Under the pieces are notes generated by a model. That model did no database searches. It was not told where the DNA came from and saw nothing but the letters and a program-made list of their open reading frames with translations. Below are positions 53,701-63,300 of a DNA stretch of 64,000 nt, piece after piece. Both the position numbers and the translations under genes were made by a program. The number at the start of each line of letters is the position of its first letter. Within the stretch, counting starts at the first letter, position 1. Where the stretch lies: the NCBI RefSeq assembly GCF_015751765.1, contig NZ_JADOTX010000001.1:992001-1056000 (forward strand), given 5' to 3'. This DNA comes from Micromonospora ureilytica (lineage in GTDB: Bacteria > Actinomycetota > Actinomycetes > Mycobacteriales > Micromonosporaceae).

Positions 53701-53719
53701 GTAGGTTAGCCTCACCTAA
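53701..53719. promoter_or_regulatory. DmdR/IdeR-type iron box
   Basis: GTAGGTTAGCCTCACCTAA matches the actinobacterial iron-box consensus (TTAGGTTAGGCTCACCTAA) at 17 of 19 positions by eye, with palindromic TTAGG/CCTAA-like arms. It lies between the divergent substrate-binding gene and the permease operon. Under iron-replete conditions the Fe(II)-regulator should bind and repress both. Confidence 0.88.
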
Positions 53720-53744
53720 TTGAGTAATGCGAACGGGTGGACGG

Positions 53745-54824
53745 ATGGAGCACGTGTTGACCCCAGGCACCGGCACCCGCCCGGAGCCCGGGACCGTTTC
53801 ACCCCAGAAGGTGCCGCGCGAGTCGTTGTCGCGCACCGGTCGCCGCTGGACCGGCCTCGTCGTCGGCATCGTCGCCCTCGCCGCCGCGGTGGCGCTGAGC
53901 ATCGCGGTCGGCAGCCGCTCGCTCGGCCTCGGCACGGTCTGGCAGGTGCTCTGGCACGACGACGGCTCCGCCGCCTCGGAGATCGTGCACCAGCTACGGG
54001 TGCCCCGCACGATCCTCGGGTTCGGCGTGGGCGCGGCGTTGGGTCTGGCCGGCACGGTGATGCAGGCGCTCACCCGCAACCCGCTGGCCGAACCCGGGTT
54101 GCTCGGGGTCAGCCTGGGCGCGTCCACCGGCGTGGTGCTCGCCATCGCGCTGCTCGGAGTGACAAGTGCGAACGGGTACGTCTGGTTCGCCATCGCCGGC
54201 GCCGGGCTCACCTCGGCGGCCGTCTTCGCACTCGGCGGCGCCGGCCGGGCGCCCACCCCGGAACGGCAGGTGCTTGCCGGGGTGTCCCTCACCTCGGTGC
54301 TCGGCGCCGGAATCTGGGCGATCCTGGTGACCCATCGGGAGGCGTTCGACAGGTACCGGCACTGGGACGTCGGATCGCTCGCCGACCGGGAGTCCAGCAC
54401 GATCACGCAGTTGGCGCCCTTTCTGGTGGTCGGTGTCCTGCTCGCGCTGCTACTGGGCCGCCAACTCAACGCGCTGAGCATGGGCGACGACACGGCGACC
54501 TCGGTCGGCGCACACCCGGGGCGGATCCGGGTGCTGGGCATGATCACGATCACGCTGTTGTGCGGCGCGGCCACCGCCGCCTGCGGGCCGATCTGGTTCG
54601 TCGGCCTGGCCGTCCCCTACGCGGCCCGGATGTTCACCGGCTCGGACCACCGCTGGATCCTGGCCTACTCGCTGGTCCTCGGACCCACCCTGCTGCTCGT
54701 CTCGGACGTGCTCGGGCGGGTCCTGGTGGCCCCGGCCGAGTTGCCGGTCGGGGTGGTCACCGCGTTCCTGGGCGCACCACTGTTCATCGCGCTGTGCCGC
54801 CGACGCCGGTTGAGCACCCTGTGA
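53745..54824 (+). CDS. FecCD-type iron-siderophore permease 1
   Basis: A 359-aa membrane permease of the BtuC/FecCD family. Features are LRVPRTILGFGVGAALGLAG, TVMQALTRNPLAEPGLLGVS (conserved NPLAxPxxLG), LGVHPGRIR-like SVGAHPGRIRVLG, and GPIWFVGLAVPYAARMFTG facing the ATPase. ATG at 53745 is given because it sits beyond the iron box with GGTGGA upstream; ATG 53727 adds six residues and lies only 7 bp after the box. It forms a heterodimer with the product of the next gene, which overlaps its stop (GTGA). Confidence 0.92.
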   Translation: MEHVLTPGTGTRPEPGTVSPQKVPRESLSRTGRRWTGLVVGIVALAAAVALSIAVGSRSLGLGTVWQVLWHDDGSAASEIVHQLRVPRTILGFGVGAALGLAGTVMQALTRNPLAEPGLLGVSLGASTGVVLAIALLGVTSANGYVWFAIAGAGLTSAAVFALGGAGRAPTPERQVLAGVSLTSVLGAGIWAILVTHREAFDRYRHWDVGSLADRESSTITQLAPFLVVGVLLALLLGRQLNALSMGDDTATSVGAHPGRIRVLGMITITLLCGAATAACGPIWFVGLAVPYAARMFTGSDHRWILAYSLVLGPTLLLVSDVLGRVLVAPAELPVGVVTAFLGAPLFIALCRRRRLSTL

Positions 54825-55906
54825 GCGGGCCGGTTCTCCAGCTACGTCCGTCCGGACGGACCACCCGGCTGGTGATCCGCAGCCGCGGTGGTCGGCTCTC
54901 GCTGCGGGTGCACCTGCGGTCGCTGATCGCCGGCGCCGCGCTGCTGCTCACGGCGCTGGGCGTCGCGGTGGTCAACCTCTCCAGCGGCGACTTCCCGATC
55001 CCCGTGCCCGACGTGCTCCGCAGCCTCGTCGGCCAGGGCGACCCGGGCACCGACTTCATCGTGCACGAGCTGCGGCTGCCCCGCGTGCTGATCACGCTGC
55101 TGGTCGGTACGGCGCTGGGCGCGAGCGGGACGATCTTCCAGGGGTTGACCCGCAACCCACTGGGCAGCCCCGACTTCGTCGGCCTGACGGTGGGCGCGGC
55201 AACCGGCGCGCTGATCGTCCTGCTGCTGTTCAACGGCGGGGGCTTCCAGGTCGCGGCCGGTGCGATCGTCGGCTGCCTGGCCACCTCGGTCGCCATCTAC
55301 CTGCTCGCGTTCCGCCGTGGGGTGCAGCCGTTCCGGCTGGTGCTGATGGGCGTCGGAGTGTCCGCGCTCCTCGACTCGTTCAACTCGTACCTGATCTACC
55401 GCAGCCGACTCGACGAGGCGATCGCCGCCCAGGTCTGGTTGATCGGCAGCGTCAACGGCCCCGGCTGGACCGAGGTGACGCTCGTCGCCGTCGCCGTCGC
55501 GGTGCTGCTGCCGGTCGCGCTCTACCACGGCCGGCACCTCGACATGTTGGCCCTGGGCGACGAGCCCGCGATGCTGCACGGCGTACCCGTCGAACGCAGC
55601 AGGGTGGTGCTCGCGCTGGCCGGCGTCGGACTCGCGGCCGGTGCCACCGCCGCGGCCGGGCCGATCGCGTTCGTCGCTCTCGCCGCGCCACCGTTGGCCG
55701 CCCGGCTGACCCGGTCGCCGAACGCCGGGATCCTGCCGGCCGCGTTGATGGGCGCCGCCCTGTTGACGGCCAGTGACTGGGTGGCGCAGCGCATCCTGCC
55801 GGACGATGACGTCCCGGTCGGTCTCGTCACCGCCGCCCTGGGCGGCATCTACCTGACCTGGTTGCTCTTCCACGAGCGACGTAACCGCGGACAAGGAGCA
55901 CAGTGA
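54821..55906 (+). CDS. FecCD-type iron-siderophore permease 2
   Basis: A 361-aa partner permease, coupled by GTGA overlap. Conserved segments are LRLPRVLITLLVGTALGASG, GLTRNPLGSPDFVGLTVGA and GPIAFVALAAPPLAARLTR. About ten hydrophobic helices follow a ~30-residue basic cytoplasmic tail. The second subunit of such pairs (FecD/FepG type) has the NPLxSPDxxG form seen here. The stop overlaps the ATPase start. Confidence 0.92.
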   Translation: MSGPVLQLRPSGRTTRLVIRSRGGRLSLRVHLRSLIAGAALLLTALGVAVVNLSSGDFPIPVPDVLRSLVGQGDPGTDFIVHELRLPRVLITLLVGTALGASGTIFQGLTRNPLGSPDFVGLTVGAATGALIVLLLFNGGGFQVAAGAIVGCLATSVAIYLLAFRRGVQPFRLVLMGVGVSALLDSFNSYLIYRSRLDEAIAAQVWLIGSVNGPGWTEVTLVAVAVAVLLPVALYHGRHLDMLALGDEPAMLHGVPVERSRVVLALAGVGLAAGATAAAGPIAFVALAAPPLAARLTRSPNAGILPAALMGAALLTASDWVAQRILPDDDVPVGLVTAALGGIYLTWLLFHERRNRGQGAQ

Positions 55907-56748
55907 TGACCGAGTCGCGGCTGCGGGCCGACGCGCTGACCCTGGCGTACGACAAGAGGGTGGTCGTCCGGGACCTCGACGTCCAGATCACCGACGGTTC
56001 GTTCACCGTCATCGTCGGGCCCAACGCCTGCGGCAAGTCGACGTTGCTGCGGTCACTGGCCCGGGTGCTGAAGCCGCAGTCCGGCGCCGTCTACCTCGAC
56101 GGCCAGACCATCGCGTCGCAGCCGTCCAAGCAGGTGGCCCGACAGCTCGGCATGCTGCCGCAGTCGTCGGTCGCACCCGGCGGGATCGTGGTCGAGGAGC
56201 TGGTCGCCCGGGGCCGCTTCGCCCACCAGCGTGTGCTGCGGCAGTGGTCGCCGGAGGACGAGGCGGCGGTCGCCGACGCGATGCGCCAGACCGAGGTGAC
56301 CGAGCTGGCCGACCGGTTCGTCGACGAACTCTCCGGTGGCCAGCGTCAGCGGGTCTGGCTGGCGATGGCGCTGGCCCAGCAGACGCCGATCCTGCTGCTC
56401 GACGAACCGACCACGTTCCTCGACCTGTCGCACCAGTTCGAGGTCCTGGACCTCTGCGCCGACCTGCACGAGCAGGGCCGGACTGTCGTCGCCGTCCTGC
56501 ACGACCTCAACCATGCCTGCCGGTACGCCACCGAGCTGATCGTGATGCGGGAGGGCCGGGTCCTCGCTCAGGGTCCGCCCGCCGAGGTGATGACGGCCGA
56601 GCTGGTGGAGACGGTCTTCGGGATGCCCTGCCGGGTGATGACCGACCCGGAGACGGACACACCGATGGTGGTCCCGGCCGGGCGGCAGCGGCGTCGACTG
56701 GCCCGCGCCGGCGTCGTCGCGGCGCCTGTCGACCGGGTTCCCGCGTGA
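55906..56748 (+). CDS. Iron-siderophore ABC transporter ATPase (FecE/FepC type)
   Basis: A 280-aa ATPase that drives the two FecCD permeases. Walker A is GPNACGKSTLLRSL, Q-loop LGMLPQSSVAPG, signature LSGGQRQRVWLAMALAQ, Walker B LLLDEPTTFLDL and H-loop VLHDLNHACRYA. The LSHQxExLDL tail after Walker B is diagnostic of the iron-siderophore group. ATG 55906 sits in a TGATG overlap; GTG 55903 is the alternative. Confidence 0.93.
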   Translation: MTESRLRADALTLAYDKRVVVRDLDVQITDGSFTVIVGPNACGKSTLLRSLARVLKPQSGAVYLDGQTIASQPSKQVARQLGMLPQSSVAPGGIVVEELVARGRFAHQRVLRQWSPEDEAAVADAMRQTEVTELADRFVDELSGGQRQRVWLAMALAQQTPILLLDEPTTFLDLSHQFEVLDLCADLHEQGRTVVAVLHDLNHACRYATELIVMREGRVLAQGPPAEVMTAELVETVFGMPCRVMTDPETDTPMVVPAGRQRRRLARAGVVAAPVDRVPA

Positions 56749-58427
56749 CCGGCGGACGCAGACTGCTCACCGACACGCTCGGCAGGCAGCGGCGGCTCAT
56801 CTCGCTGAGCACGCTTCTGATCACCGGCCACCAGGCCGGCGAGGCCGCCGTGCCGTTCCTGATCGGTGTGATCATCGACCGGGCCGTGGACGGCGGCGTC
56901 GGCAGCCTGGCCCTCTGGCTGGGTGTGCTGGCCGCCGTCTACGTCGGCCTGAGCTACAGCTACCGCTACGGCGAGCGTACCGGTGAACGTGCCGCCGAAC
57001 AGGCGGCGCACGACCTGCGGCTACGGGTGACCGGGCGGGTGTTGCACGAGCGCGGCGGCGCGGAGGCCGACCGGCTACCCGGCGCCCTGGTGTCGATCGC
57101 GACGAGCGACGCGGCCCGGGTCGGGGCCGTCGCCATCGCTGTCGTCTCCGGCGTGGCCGCCGTCGTCGGCCTGATCCTCGCGGCGGTCCTGCTGCTGTCC
57201 ATCTCCCTTCCACTCGGGCTTGTGGTGCTCCTGGGCACCCCGCCGCTGCTGCTGCTCACCCGCCTGTTCGGCAAACCGCTGGAGGAGCGCAGCGAAACGG
57301 AGCAGGAGCACAGCGCGCACGCCTCCGGCATCGCCGCCGACCTCGTGATCGGCCTTCGCGTGGTCAAGGGCCTGCGGGCCGAGACGGCGGCGGTTGAGAG
57401 GTACGCGCAGCGCAGTCGCAGCGCGCTCGCCGCGACCGTACGAGCAGCGCGCGCCGAGGCCGCGTACCAGGGACTGGTGCTCACGCTCAGCGGGGCGTTC
57501 CTGGCGGTCATCGCGGTCATCGGCGGGGTCCTCGCACTCCACGGCCAGATCACCGTCGGTCAGCTCATCTCCTCGCTCGGCCTGGCGCAGTTCCTGGTCG
57601 GTCCGATGTCCACGTTCGGCTGGGTGGGCGCCGACCTCGCTCAGGGCCGCGCGTCCGCCCGCCGCGTCGCCGCCGTCCTGGACACCCCCGTCGCGGTGCC
57701 CGACGGCACGGCGAACCCGGTCACGCCGGCCCGGGGTGGGCTCGCGCTGCGCGGGGTGGACAGCCCGCCCCTGCGCGGAATCGACCTGGAGATCGCCCCC
57801 GGCGAGCTTGTCGGAATCGTGGCCACCGACCCGGCCGAGGCGGCCGAGTTCGTGCGGCTGCTCGGGCGGGTGCGTGATCCGGTCGCCGGGGTGATCGAGC
57901 TGGATGGCATACCGCTCGCCGACCTCGCACCGAACGACCTGCGGGCCGTGGTGCTGGCCGTCGAACATCAAACCGACCTGTTCGACGACACCGTCCGAGC
58001 GGCCGTCTCGCTCGCCGGACGGGCCCTCCCGGCACGCGTCGACGCAGCGGTGACCGCGGCAGACGCCGACGAGGTGGCCCGCGGCCTCCCGGATGGACTG
58101 GACACGGTGCTGGACGATCGGGCCCGTTCGCTCTCCGGCGGCCAGCGGCAGCGCATCGCGCTCGCCCGGGCACTGGCCGGCGAACCGCCGGTGCTGGTCG
58201 TGCACGACCCGACCACAGCTGTCGACGCGGCGACCGAGTCCCGCATCGCCGGGCGACTGCGCGCGATGCGGGACGGACGTACCACGATCCTGATCACCGC
58301 CAGCCCGGCGCTGCTCGCGGTGACCGACCGGGTGATCGTCGTACACGACGGCACCGTCCGCACCGACGGCGCGCACGGCGACCTGGTCGCCGAGGACGAC
58401 ACCTACCGGGAGACCGTGCTCGCATGA
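56745..58427 (+). CDS. ABC exporter half-transporter with degenerate Walker motifs
   Basis: A 560-aa half-transporter: six-helix membrane domain (residues 1-~310), then a nucleotide-binding domain. The GTG overlaps the FecE stop. The Walker A region, expected as GxxGxGKS/T, reads GIVATDPAEAAEFVRLLG with no Gly-Lys-Ser/Thr core. Walker B reads VLVVHDPTTAVD, with Pro where the catalytic Glu belongs. By contrast the signature LSGGQRQRIALARAL is perfect. This subunit therefore cannot bind ATP normally but can complete the ATP site of its partner. Co-transcription with siderophore genes suggests siderophore export. Confidence 0.9.
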   Translation: MTGGRRLLTDTLGRQRRLISLSTLLITGHQAGEAAVPFLIGVIIDRAVDGGVGSLALWLGVLAAVYVGLSYSYRYGERTGERAAEQAAHDLRLRVTGRVLHERGGAEADRLPGALVSIATSDAARVGAVAIAVVSGVAAVVGLILAAVLLLSISLPLGLVVLLGTPPLLLLTRLFGKPLEERSETEQEHSAHASGIAADLVIGLRVVKGLRAETAAVERYAQRSRSALAATVRAARAEAAYQGLVLTLSGAFLAVIAVIGGVLALHGQITVGQLISSLGLAQFLVGPMSTFGWVGADLAQGRASARRVAAVLDTPVAVPDGTANPVTPARGGLALRGVDSPPLRGIDLEIAPGELVGIVATDPAEAAEFVRLLGRVRDPVAGVIELDGIPLADLAPNDLRAVVLAVEHQTDLFDDTVRAAVSLAGRALPARVDAAVTAADADEVARGLPDGLDTVLDDRARSLSGGQRQRIALARALAGEPPVLVVHDPTTAVDAATESRIAGRLRAMRDGRTTILITASPALLAVTDRVIVVHDGTVRTDGAHGDLVAEDDTYRETVLA

Positions 58428-60154
58428 CCACCGACTCGACGACGTTGCTGCCGATCGCGACCGGACGTCGCACCCTGGCGCAGTTGCGGACGCTTGTGCG
58501 CCCGCACCGGTCCCGGCTGGCCGGGGCACTCGCCCTGCTGGTCGCCGGCACCGCGGCCGGGCTGGTAGGCCCGCCGCTGCTCGGGCGCATCGTCGACCTG
58601 GCCACCGGCGGCGGCAGCACCGGTGACGTGGTCCTCGCCGGCGCGGGGCTGGTGGCCGCCGCGGTCGTCGAGGCGGTGTTGGCCGGGTTCGGTGTCGCCC
58701 TGCTCGCGCAGGTCGGCGAGGGTGTGCTGGCCCGACTACGGGAACGGTTCGTCTCCTCGGCGCTGCACCTTCCGCTGGAACAGGTCGAGCGAGCCGGGAC
58801 CGGTGACCTCACCTCCCGGGTGACCAACGACGTCGCCGTGATCGCCGAGGCGGCCCGCAGCGCGGTCCCCGAGTTCACCCGCGCCCTGCTGACCATCGTG
58901 CTCACCCTGGCCGGGATGGCCGTGCTCGACTGGCGTTTCCTCGTTGCGGCGCTGATCGCGGTGCCCGTGCAGGCGCACACCGTGCGCTGGTACGCCCGCC
59001 GCGCCGTCCCGCTCTACGCCCGGCAGCGGGTCGCCGTCGCCACGCAACAGCACCACCTGCTCGCGACGATCGACGGCGCGTCGACCATCCGCGCGTTCCG
59101 GATCGCCGACGAGCACCGGGAGCGGGTCGCCACGAGGTCCCAGCAGGCGGTGGACCTGCTGCTGCGGGGCGTCGCGTTGCAGACCCGGTTCTACGCCCGG
59201 CTGCACGTCGCCGAGTTCCTCGGGCTCGCCGCCGTCCTCGGCACCGGCTTCTTCCTCGTCCGCGGGGATTCGGTGAGCATCGGCACGGCGACCGCGGCGG
59301 CGCTGTACTTCCACGGCCTGTTCGGCCCGATCAACGTCGCTCTCGCCCTGGTCGACGATGCCCAGGCCGCCGCCTCGGGGCTGGATCGGCTGGTCGGGGT
59401 CGCCGACCTGACCCCGCCCGTACGGCAGCGGGCCAGCGCCGGCGACGGCCCGGACGCGGTGGTGGTAGGTGGGCTGGACTTCGCCTACCGCCCGGACCGG
59501 CCGGTGCTGCACGCCGTCGATCTGACGATCGCCCGCGGCGAGCGGGTCGCCCTGGTCGGCGGCAGCGGCGCCGGTAAGACAACTCTGGCCAAGGTGATCG
59601 CCGGCGTGCACCAGCCGACCCGCGGGAACGTCGCGGTCCCGGCCGGCGAGGTCGCACTGATCACCCAGGAGGTGCACGTCTTCGCCGGACCCCTCGTCGA
59701 CGACCTGCGACTGGCCCGTCCGGACGCCACGGACGACGAGGTGAGCGCCGCGCTGGACCGGGTGCAGGCGCTGGGGTGGGTGCGGCAACTGCCCGACGGC
59801 CTGCACACCGAGGTCGGTGCGGGCGGGCACGTCCTCACCGCGGCGCAGGCCCAGCAGTTGGCGTTCGCCCGGCTCATCCTGGCCGATCCGCCGGTGGCGA
59901 TCCTGGACGAGGCCACCGCGGAGGCCGGGAGCGCCGGAGCGCGCCTGCTCGAACGGGTGGCCGACGCCGCGCTGGCGGGGCGTACCGCGCTGATCGTGGC
60001 GCACCGACTCACCCAGGCGGTGGCCGCGGACCGGGTCGTGGTGATGGAGGCCGGCCGAATCGTCGAGGCGGGCACCCACAGCGACCTGATCGAGCGGGAC
60101 GGCCCGTACTCCACGCTGTGGCGGGCCTGGTCGGACCAGCGCGCTCGGCACTGA
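58424..60154 (+). CDS. ABC exporter half-transporter, catalytic partner with degenerate signature
   Basis: A 576-aa half-transporter coupled to the preceding gene (ATGA). The membrane domain has VTNDVAVIAEAARSAVPEF and the coupling region typical of type-IV exporters. The nucleotide-binding domain has canonical Walker A GGSGAGKTTLAKVI, Walker B PVAILDEATAEAG with the catalytic Glu, and H-loop IVAHRLTQAV. The signature, expected as LSGGQ, reads LTAAQAQQLAFARL. It thus complements the upstream subunit: one intact composite ATP site and one dead site. Together they probably export the siderophore made by the NRPS. Confidence 0.9.
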   Translation: MTTDSTTLLPIATGRRTLAQLRTLVRPHRSRLAGALALLVAGTAAGLVGPPLLGRIVDLATGGGSTGDVVLAGAGLVAAAVVEAVLAGFGVALLAQVGEGVLARLRERFVSSALHLPLEQVERAGTGDLTSRVTNDVAVIAEAARSAVPEFTRALLTIVLTLAGMAVLDWRFLVAALIAVPVQAHTVRWYARRAVPLYARQRVAVATQQHHLLATIDGASTIRAFRIADEHRERVATRSQQAVDLLLRGVALQTRFYARLHVAEFLGLAAVLGTGFFLVRGDSVSIGTATAAALYFHGLFGPINVALALVDDAQAAASGLDRLVGVADLTPPVRQRASAGDGPDAVVVGGLDFAYRPDRPVLHAVDLTIARGERVALVGGSGAGKTTLAKVIAGVHQPTRGNVAVPAGEVALITQEVHVFAGPLVDDLRLARPDATDDEVSAALDRVQALGWVRQLPDGLHTEVGAGGHVLTAAQAQQLAFARLILADPPVAILDEATAEAGSAGARLLERVADAALAGRTALIVAHRLTQAVAADRVVVMEAGRIVEAGTHSDLIERDGPYSTLWRAWSDQRARH

Positions 60155-60176
60155 GCGCACTGGTCCGGGCCGCCGG

Positions 60177-60386
60177 TCAGCGGTCGGCGTCGATCAGGCT
60201 CTGCGGACGCATGTCGGTCCAGTTCGCGTTGACGTAGTCGACGCAGTCCTGCCGACCGGCCGGGCCGTGCACGGCCCGCCAGCCCGCCGGCACCTCGGCG
60301 AAGACCGGCCACAGGCTGTGCTGGTTCTCGCCGTTGACCAGCACCAGGAACGTGCCATCGGCGTTGTCGAACGGGTTCGTGCTCAT
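60177..60386 (-). CDS. MbtH-like protein
   Basis: A 69-aa MbtH-family partner of NRPS adenylation domains. The conserved pattern is complete: [24 protein letters not shown] with the Asn-Gly-Glu-xx-Ser-Leu-Trp-Pro core, VFAEVPAGW and [14 protein letters not shown]. The ATG overlaps the NRPS stop (ATGA) and AGGAG lies ahead, so the two proteins are made together. MbtH proteins bind and stabilise A domains. Convergent with the exporter operon, 22 bp between stop codons. Confidence 0.95.
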   Translation of the reverse strand: MSTNPFDNADGTFLVLVNGENQHSLWPVFAEVPAGWRAVHGPAGRQDCVDYVNANWTDMRPQSLIDADR

Positions 60387-63300
60387 CGGATACTCCTCGT
60401 GCGGGTGTGCGTTACCAGGGTTTGCAGGGCGTCGAACCAGAGGTGGGCGAGATCGTCCACCGATCCCTCGGGGAACACGCCGTCCGGCCAGCTCCAGGTG
60501 GCAACCAGTTGTGGTCCGGTCGCGCGGTCCTCGGTCTGGGCGTTCAGCACCAGTTCGTACGTCTCGGGCATGGCGTCGTCGGCGCCGTTCTCGGCGGCCT
60601 CCGCCTCGGGGGCGAACTCCCAGTCGGCGGCCTCCGGGAAGTCGAACCGTCCCATGTAATTGAACTGGATCGGCGGATGCGGCAACGCGGCCAGGGTGGG
60701 GGCGGTCACCGGGTTGAGGTAGCGGAGCATGCCGTAGCCCATGCCGTTGTCCGGCAACTGGGCCAGGTCCTCGCGGACCCGCGCCACTGCCTCGGCCACC
60801 GCCGCACCGCCGACCGACACATCGATCCCTGCGGTGTCCAGGCAGACCGGGAAGATGTTGGTGAACCAGCCGACGGTGCCGGACAGATCCGCCCCGTCCA
60901 CCAGGTGCTCCTCCCGTCCGTGGCCCTCCAGCGCGACGAGCACCGCGTCGCCTTCGTCGCCCTGCGCGGCCCGCCACCGGGTGACTGCCACACCCAACGC
61001 GCCCAACAGGACGTCGTTGACACCGGCGCCGAGCCCCGCCGGAACGCGGGTGAGCAGGGCCTCGCTGACGTCGGTGGGCAGGGTCAGTGTGATGTCGCGC
61101 AGGGTGCCGGCCACGTCGACCGCGGCATCGAGCGGGCGGCGTACCGGCAACGGGTCGCCCCGCCGCACGATCTGCGCCCACCTCGGCAGTTCCGCCACCC
61201 GTGCCGGATCCAACGCCCGCTCGGCCAGGCCGGTCGCCCAGCGGCGGAACGACGTGCCTGTCGCTGCGGTCAGCGGTGCACGACCGGCGACCGCGTCCCT
61301 CCAGGCCGCGCCGATCTCGGGCAGCAGCACCCGCCACGAGACACCATCCACGACCAGGTGGTGGACCAGCAGCAGCAGGCGGCCCGGCCGGTGCGGGCCG
61401 GCGTCCAGCCAGGCGGCCCGGATCATCGCCCCGCTGTCCGGGTCGAGTCCGGCCTGCGCGACGGTCGCCTGCTCGACGACCGCGTCCCACAGGCCACGAT
61501 CGTCGAGGCCGCTCACGTCGACGCGTACGGTCCAGTCGGCGGCCCGCGACGAGCCCGGCGGCGGCACGGTCACCGACCAGTCGCCGGTGCGGTCCAGCCG
61601 GGCCCGCAGCAGGTCGTGCCGGTCGGCGACGGCCTGCAACGCGGCCAGCAACGGCTCCCAACCGAGGCCCGCCGGGACCTGCACGACAGCGGACTGGTTG
61701 AACCCGTCGATCGGGCCGTCCACCTCCCGCAGCCACCGCATGACCGGGGTCAGCGGGAACGACCCGACCCCGTCGTCGACCCGGCCACCGGTCCGGTCGA
61801 GCACTGTCGCGACCACTGCCAGCCCGGCCACCGTACGCTCCGCGAAGACCTGCCGAGGGGTGAGCCGCAGGCCGGCCGCACGGGCCCGACCGACGAGCTG
61901 CATCGCGACGATGCTGTCGCCGCCCAACGTGAAGAAGTCCGCCTCGACATCCACCGAGGGCAGACCCAGCACGGCCGCGACCACCTCGCCCAGGACCCGT
62001 TCCCGCTCCGTACGGGGTGCCCGGCCGGCACCCGTCGCGCCGAGGTCGGGCGCGGGCAGCACGGCTCGGTTCAGCTTGCCGTTGGCCAGGGTGGGCAACC
62101 GGTCGAGGCGGACCAGGGCGGACGGCACCATGTAGTCGGGTAGTTCGACGGCGACCGCGGCACGCAACGCGGCCAGGTCGAGGCCGTCGGCACCGACCAC
62201 GTAGCCGGCCAGGAGGCGTACGCCGGGGCGGTCCTCCCGGGCGATCACCACGGCCTCGGTGACGCCGGGCTGCGCGGCGAGCACCGACTCGATCTCGCCC
62301 AGCTCCACCCGGAAGCCGCGGATCTTCACCTGTTCGTCGACCCGGCCGAGGTACTCCACCCGGCCGTCCTCGGTCCACCGCACCAGGTCACCGGTGCGGT
62401 ACATCCGCTCGCCCGCCGCGCCGTACGGGTCGGCGAGGAAACGCTCCGCGGTCTGGTCCGGCCGGCCCAGATAACCACGCGCCAGGCCGGCGCCGCCGAC
62501 GTACAGCTCGCCGGCCACACCGGTCGGGGTGTGCCGCAGGGCGCGGTCCAGCACGTACGCGCGGGCGCCCGCGACGGCCCGGCCGATCACGGGGGTGGCG
62601 GTGTCGCCGATCCGGGCGGCGAGAGCGTCAACTGTCGCCTCGGTCGGACCGTACAGGTTGAACGCCTCGGTGCCGGGCAGCCCGCCCAGGCGCTGCCAGA
62701 GCGCGGGCGGCACCGCCTCGCCGCCGACACCGACCACGGCGAGGGGGCAGCGCCCGTCGCGGATCAGGCCGGCGTCGGCGAGTTGCGCGAAGTGCGAGGG
62801 GGTCAGCTCGATGAAGTCGATCCCCTCGGCCCGGATCAGCTCGGCCAGCTGCTCCGGGTCGCGTTGCAGTTCCTCGCTGACGATGTGCAGGGCATGCCCG
62901 TCGAGCAGCCACAGTTGCGGTTGCCAGGAGGCGTCGAACGCGAACGACCAGGCGTGCCCGACCCGCAGGTGACGGCGGCCGGTGGCGGCGCGGGCGGGCA
63001 GGTGCAGCTGCGCGCGGTGGCTCCGGAACAGGTTGACCAGGTTGCGATGGGTGACCACCACGCCCTTCGGGCGTCCGGTGGAGCCGGAGGTGTAGATGAC
63101 GTACGCCGGGTGCTGGGGGAGGGCCGGACGTACCCGCTCGCCGTCGGTCAGGTCGTGGCCGGCGAGGGTGTCCAACGCCGGGTCGTCGACCAGGACGCGG
63201 TCGAGCCCGTCCGCGGTGACACCGACCCCGGAGGCGGTGACCAGCAGGGCGGGCCGCGCGTCGGCGAGCATCGCGGTGACCCGGGCCGGTGGGTAGGCCG

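Noticed and set aside
53720..54820. N-terminal extension of the second FecCD permease to 728 aa
   Set aside because: It runs in a different frame over the first permease gene; the GTGA overlap start at 54821 gives the normal family length.
60407..62143. A 578-codon plus-strand frame and a second of 464 codons inside the NRPS
   Set aside because: Antisense to adenylation, carrier and epimerisation domains with intact motifs; composition (Arg/His/Gln/Pro-rich) is that of a shadow frame.
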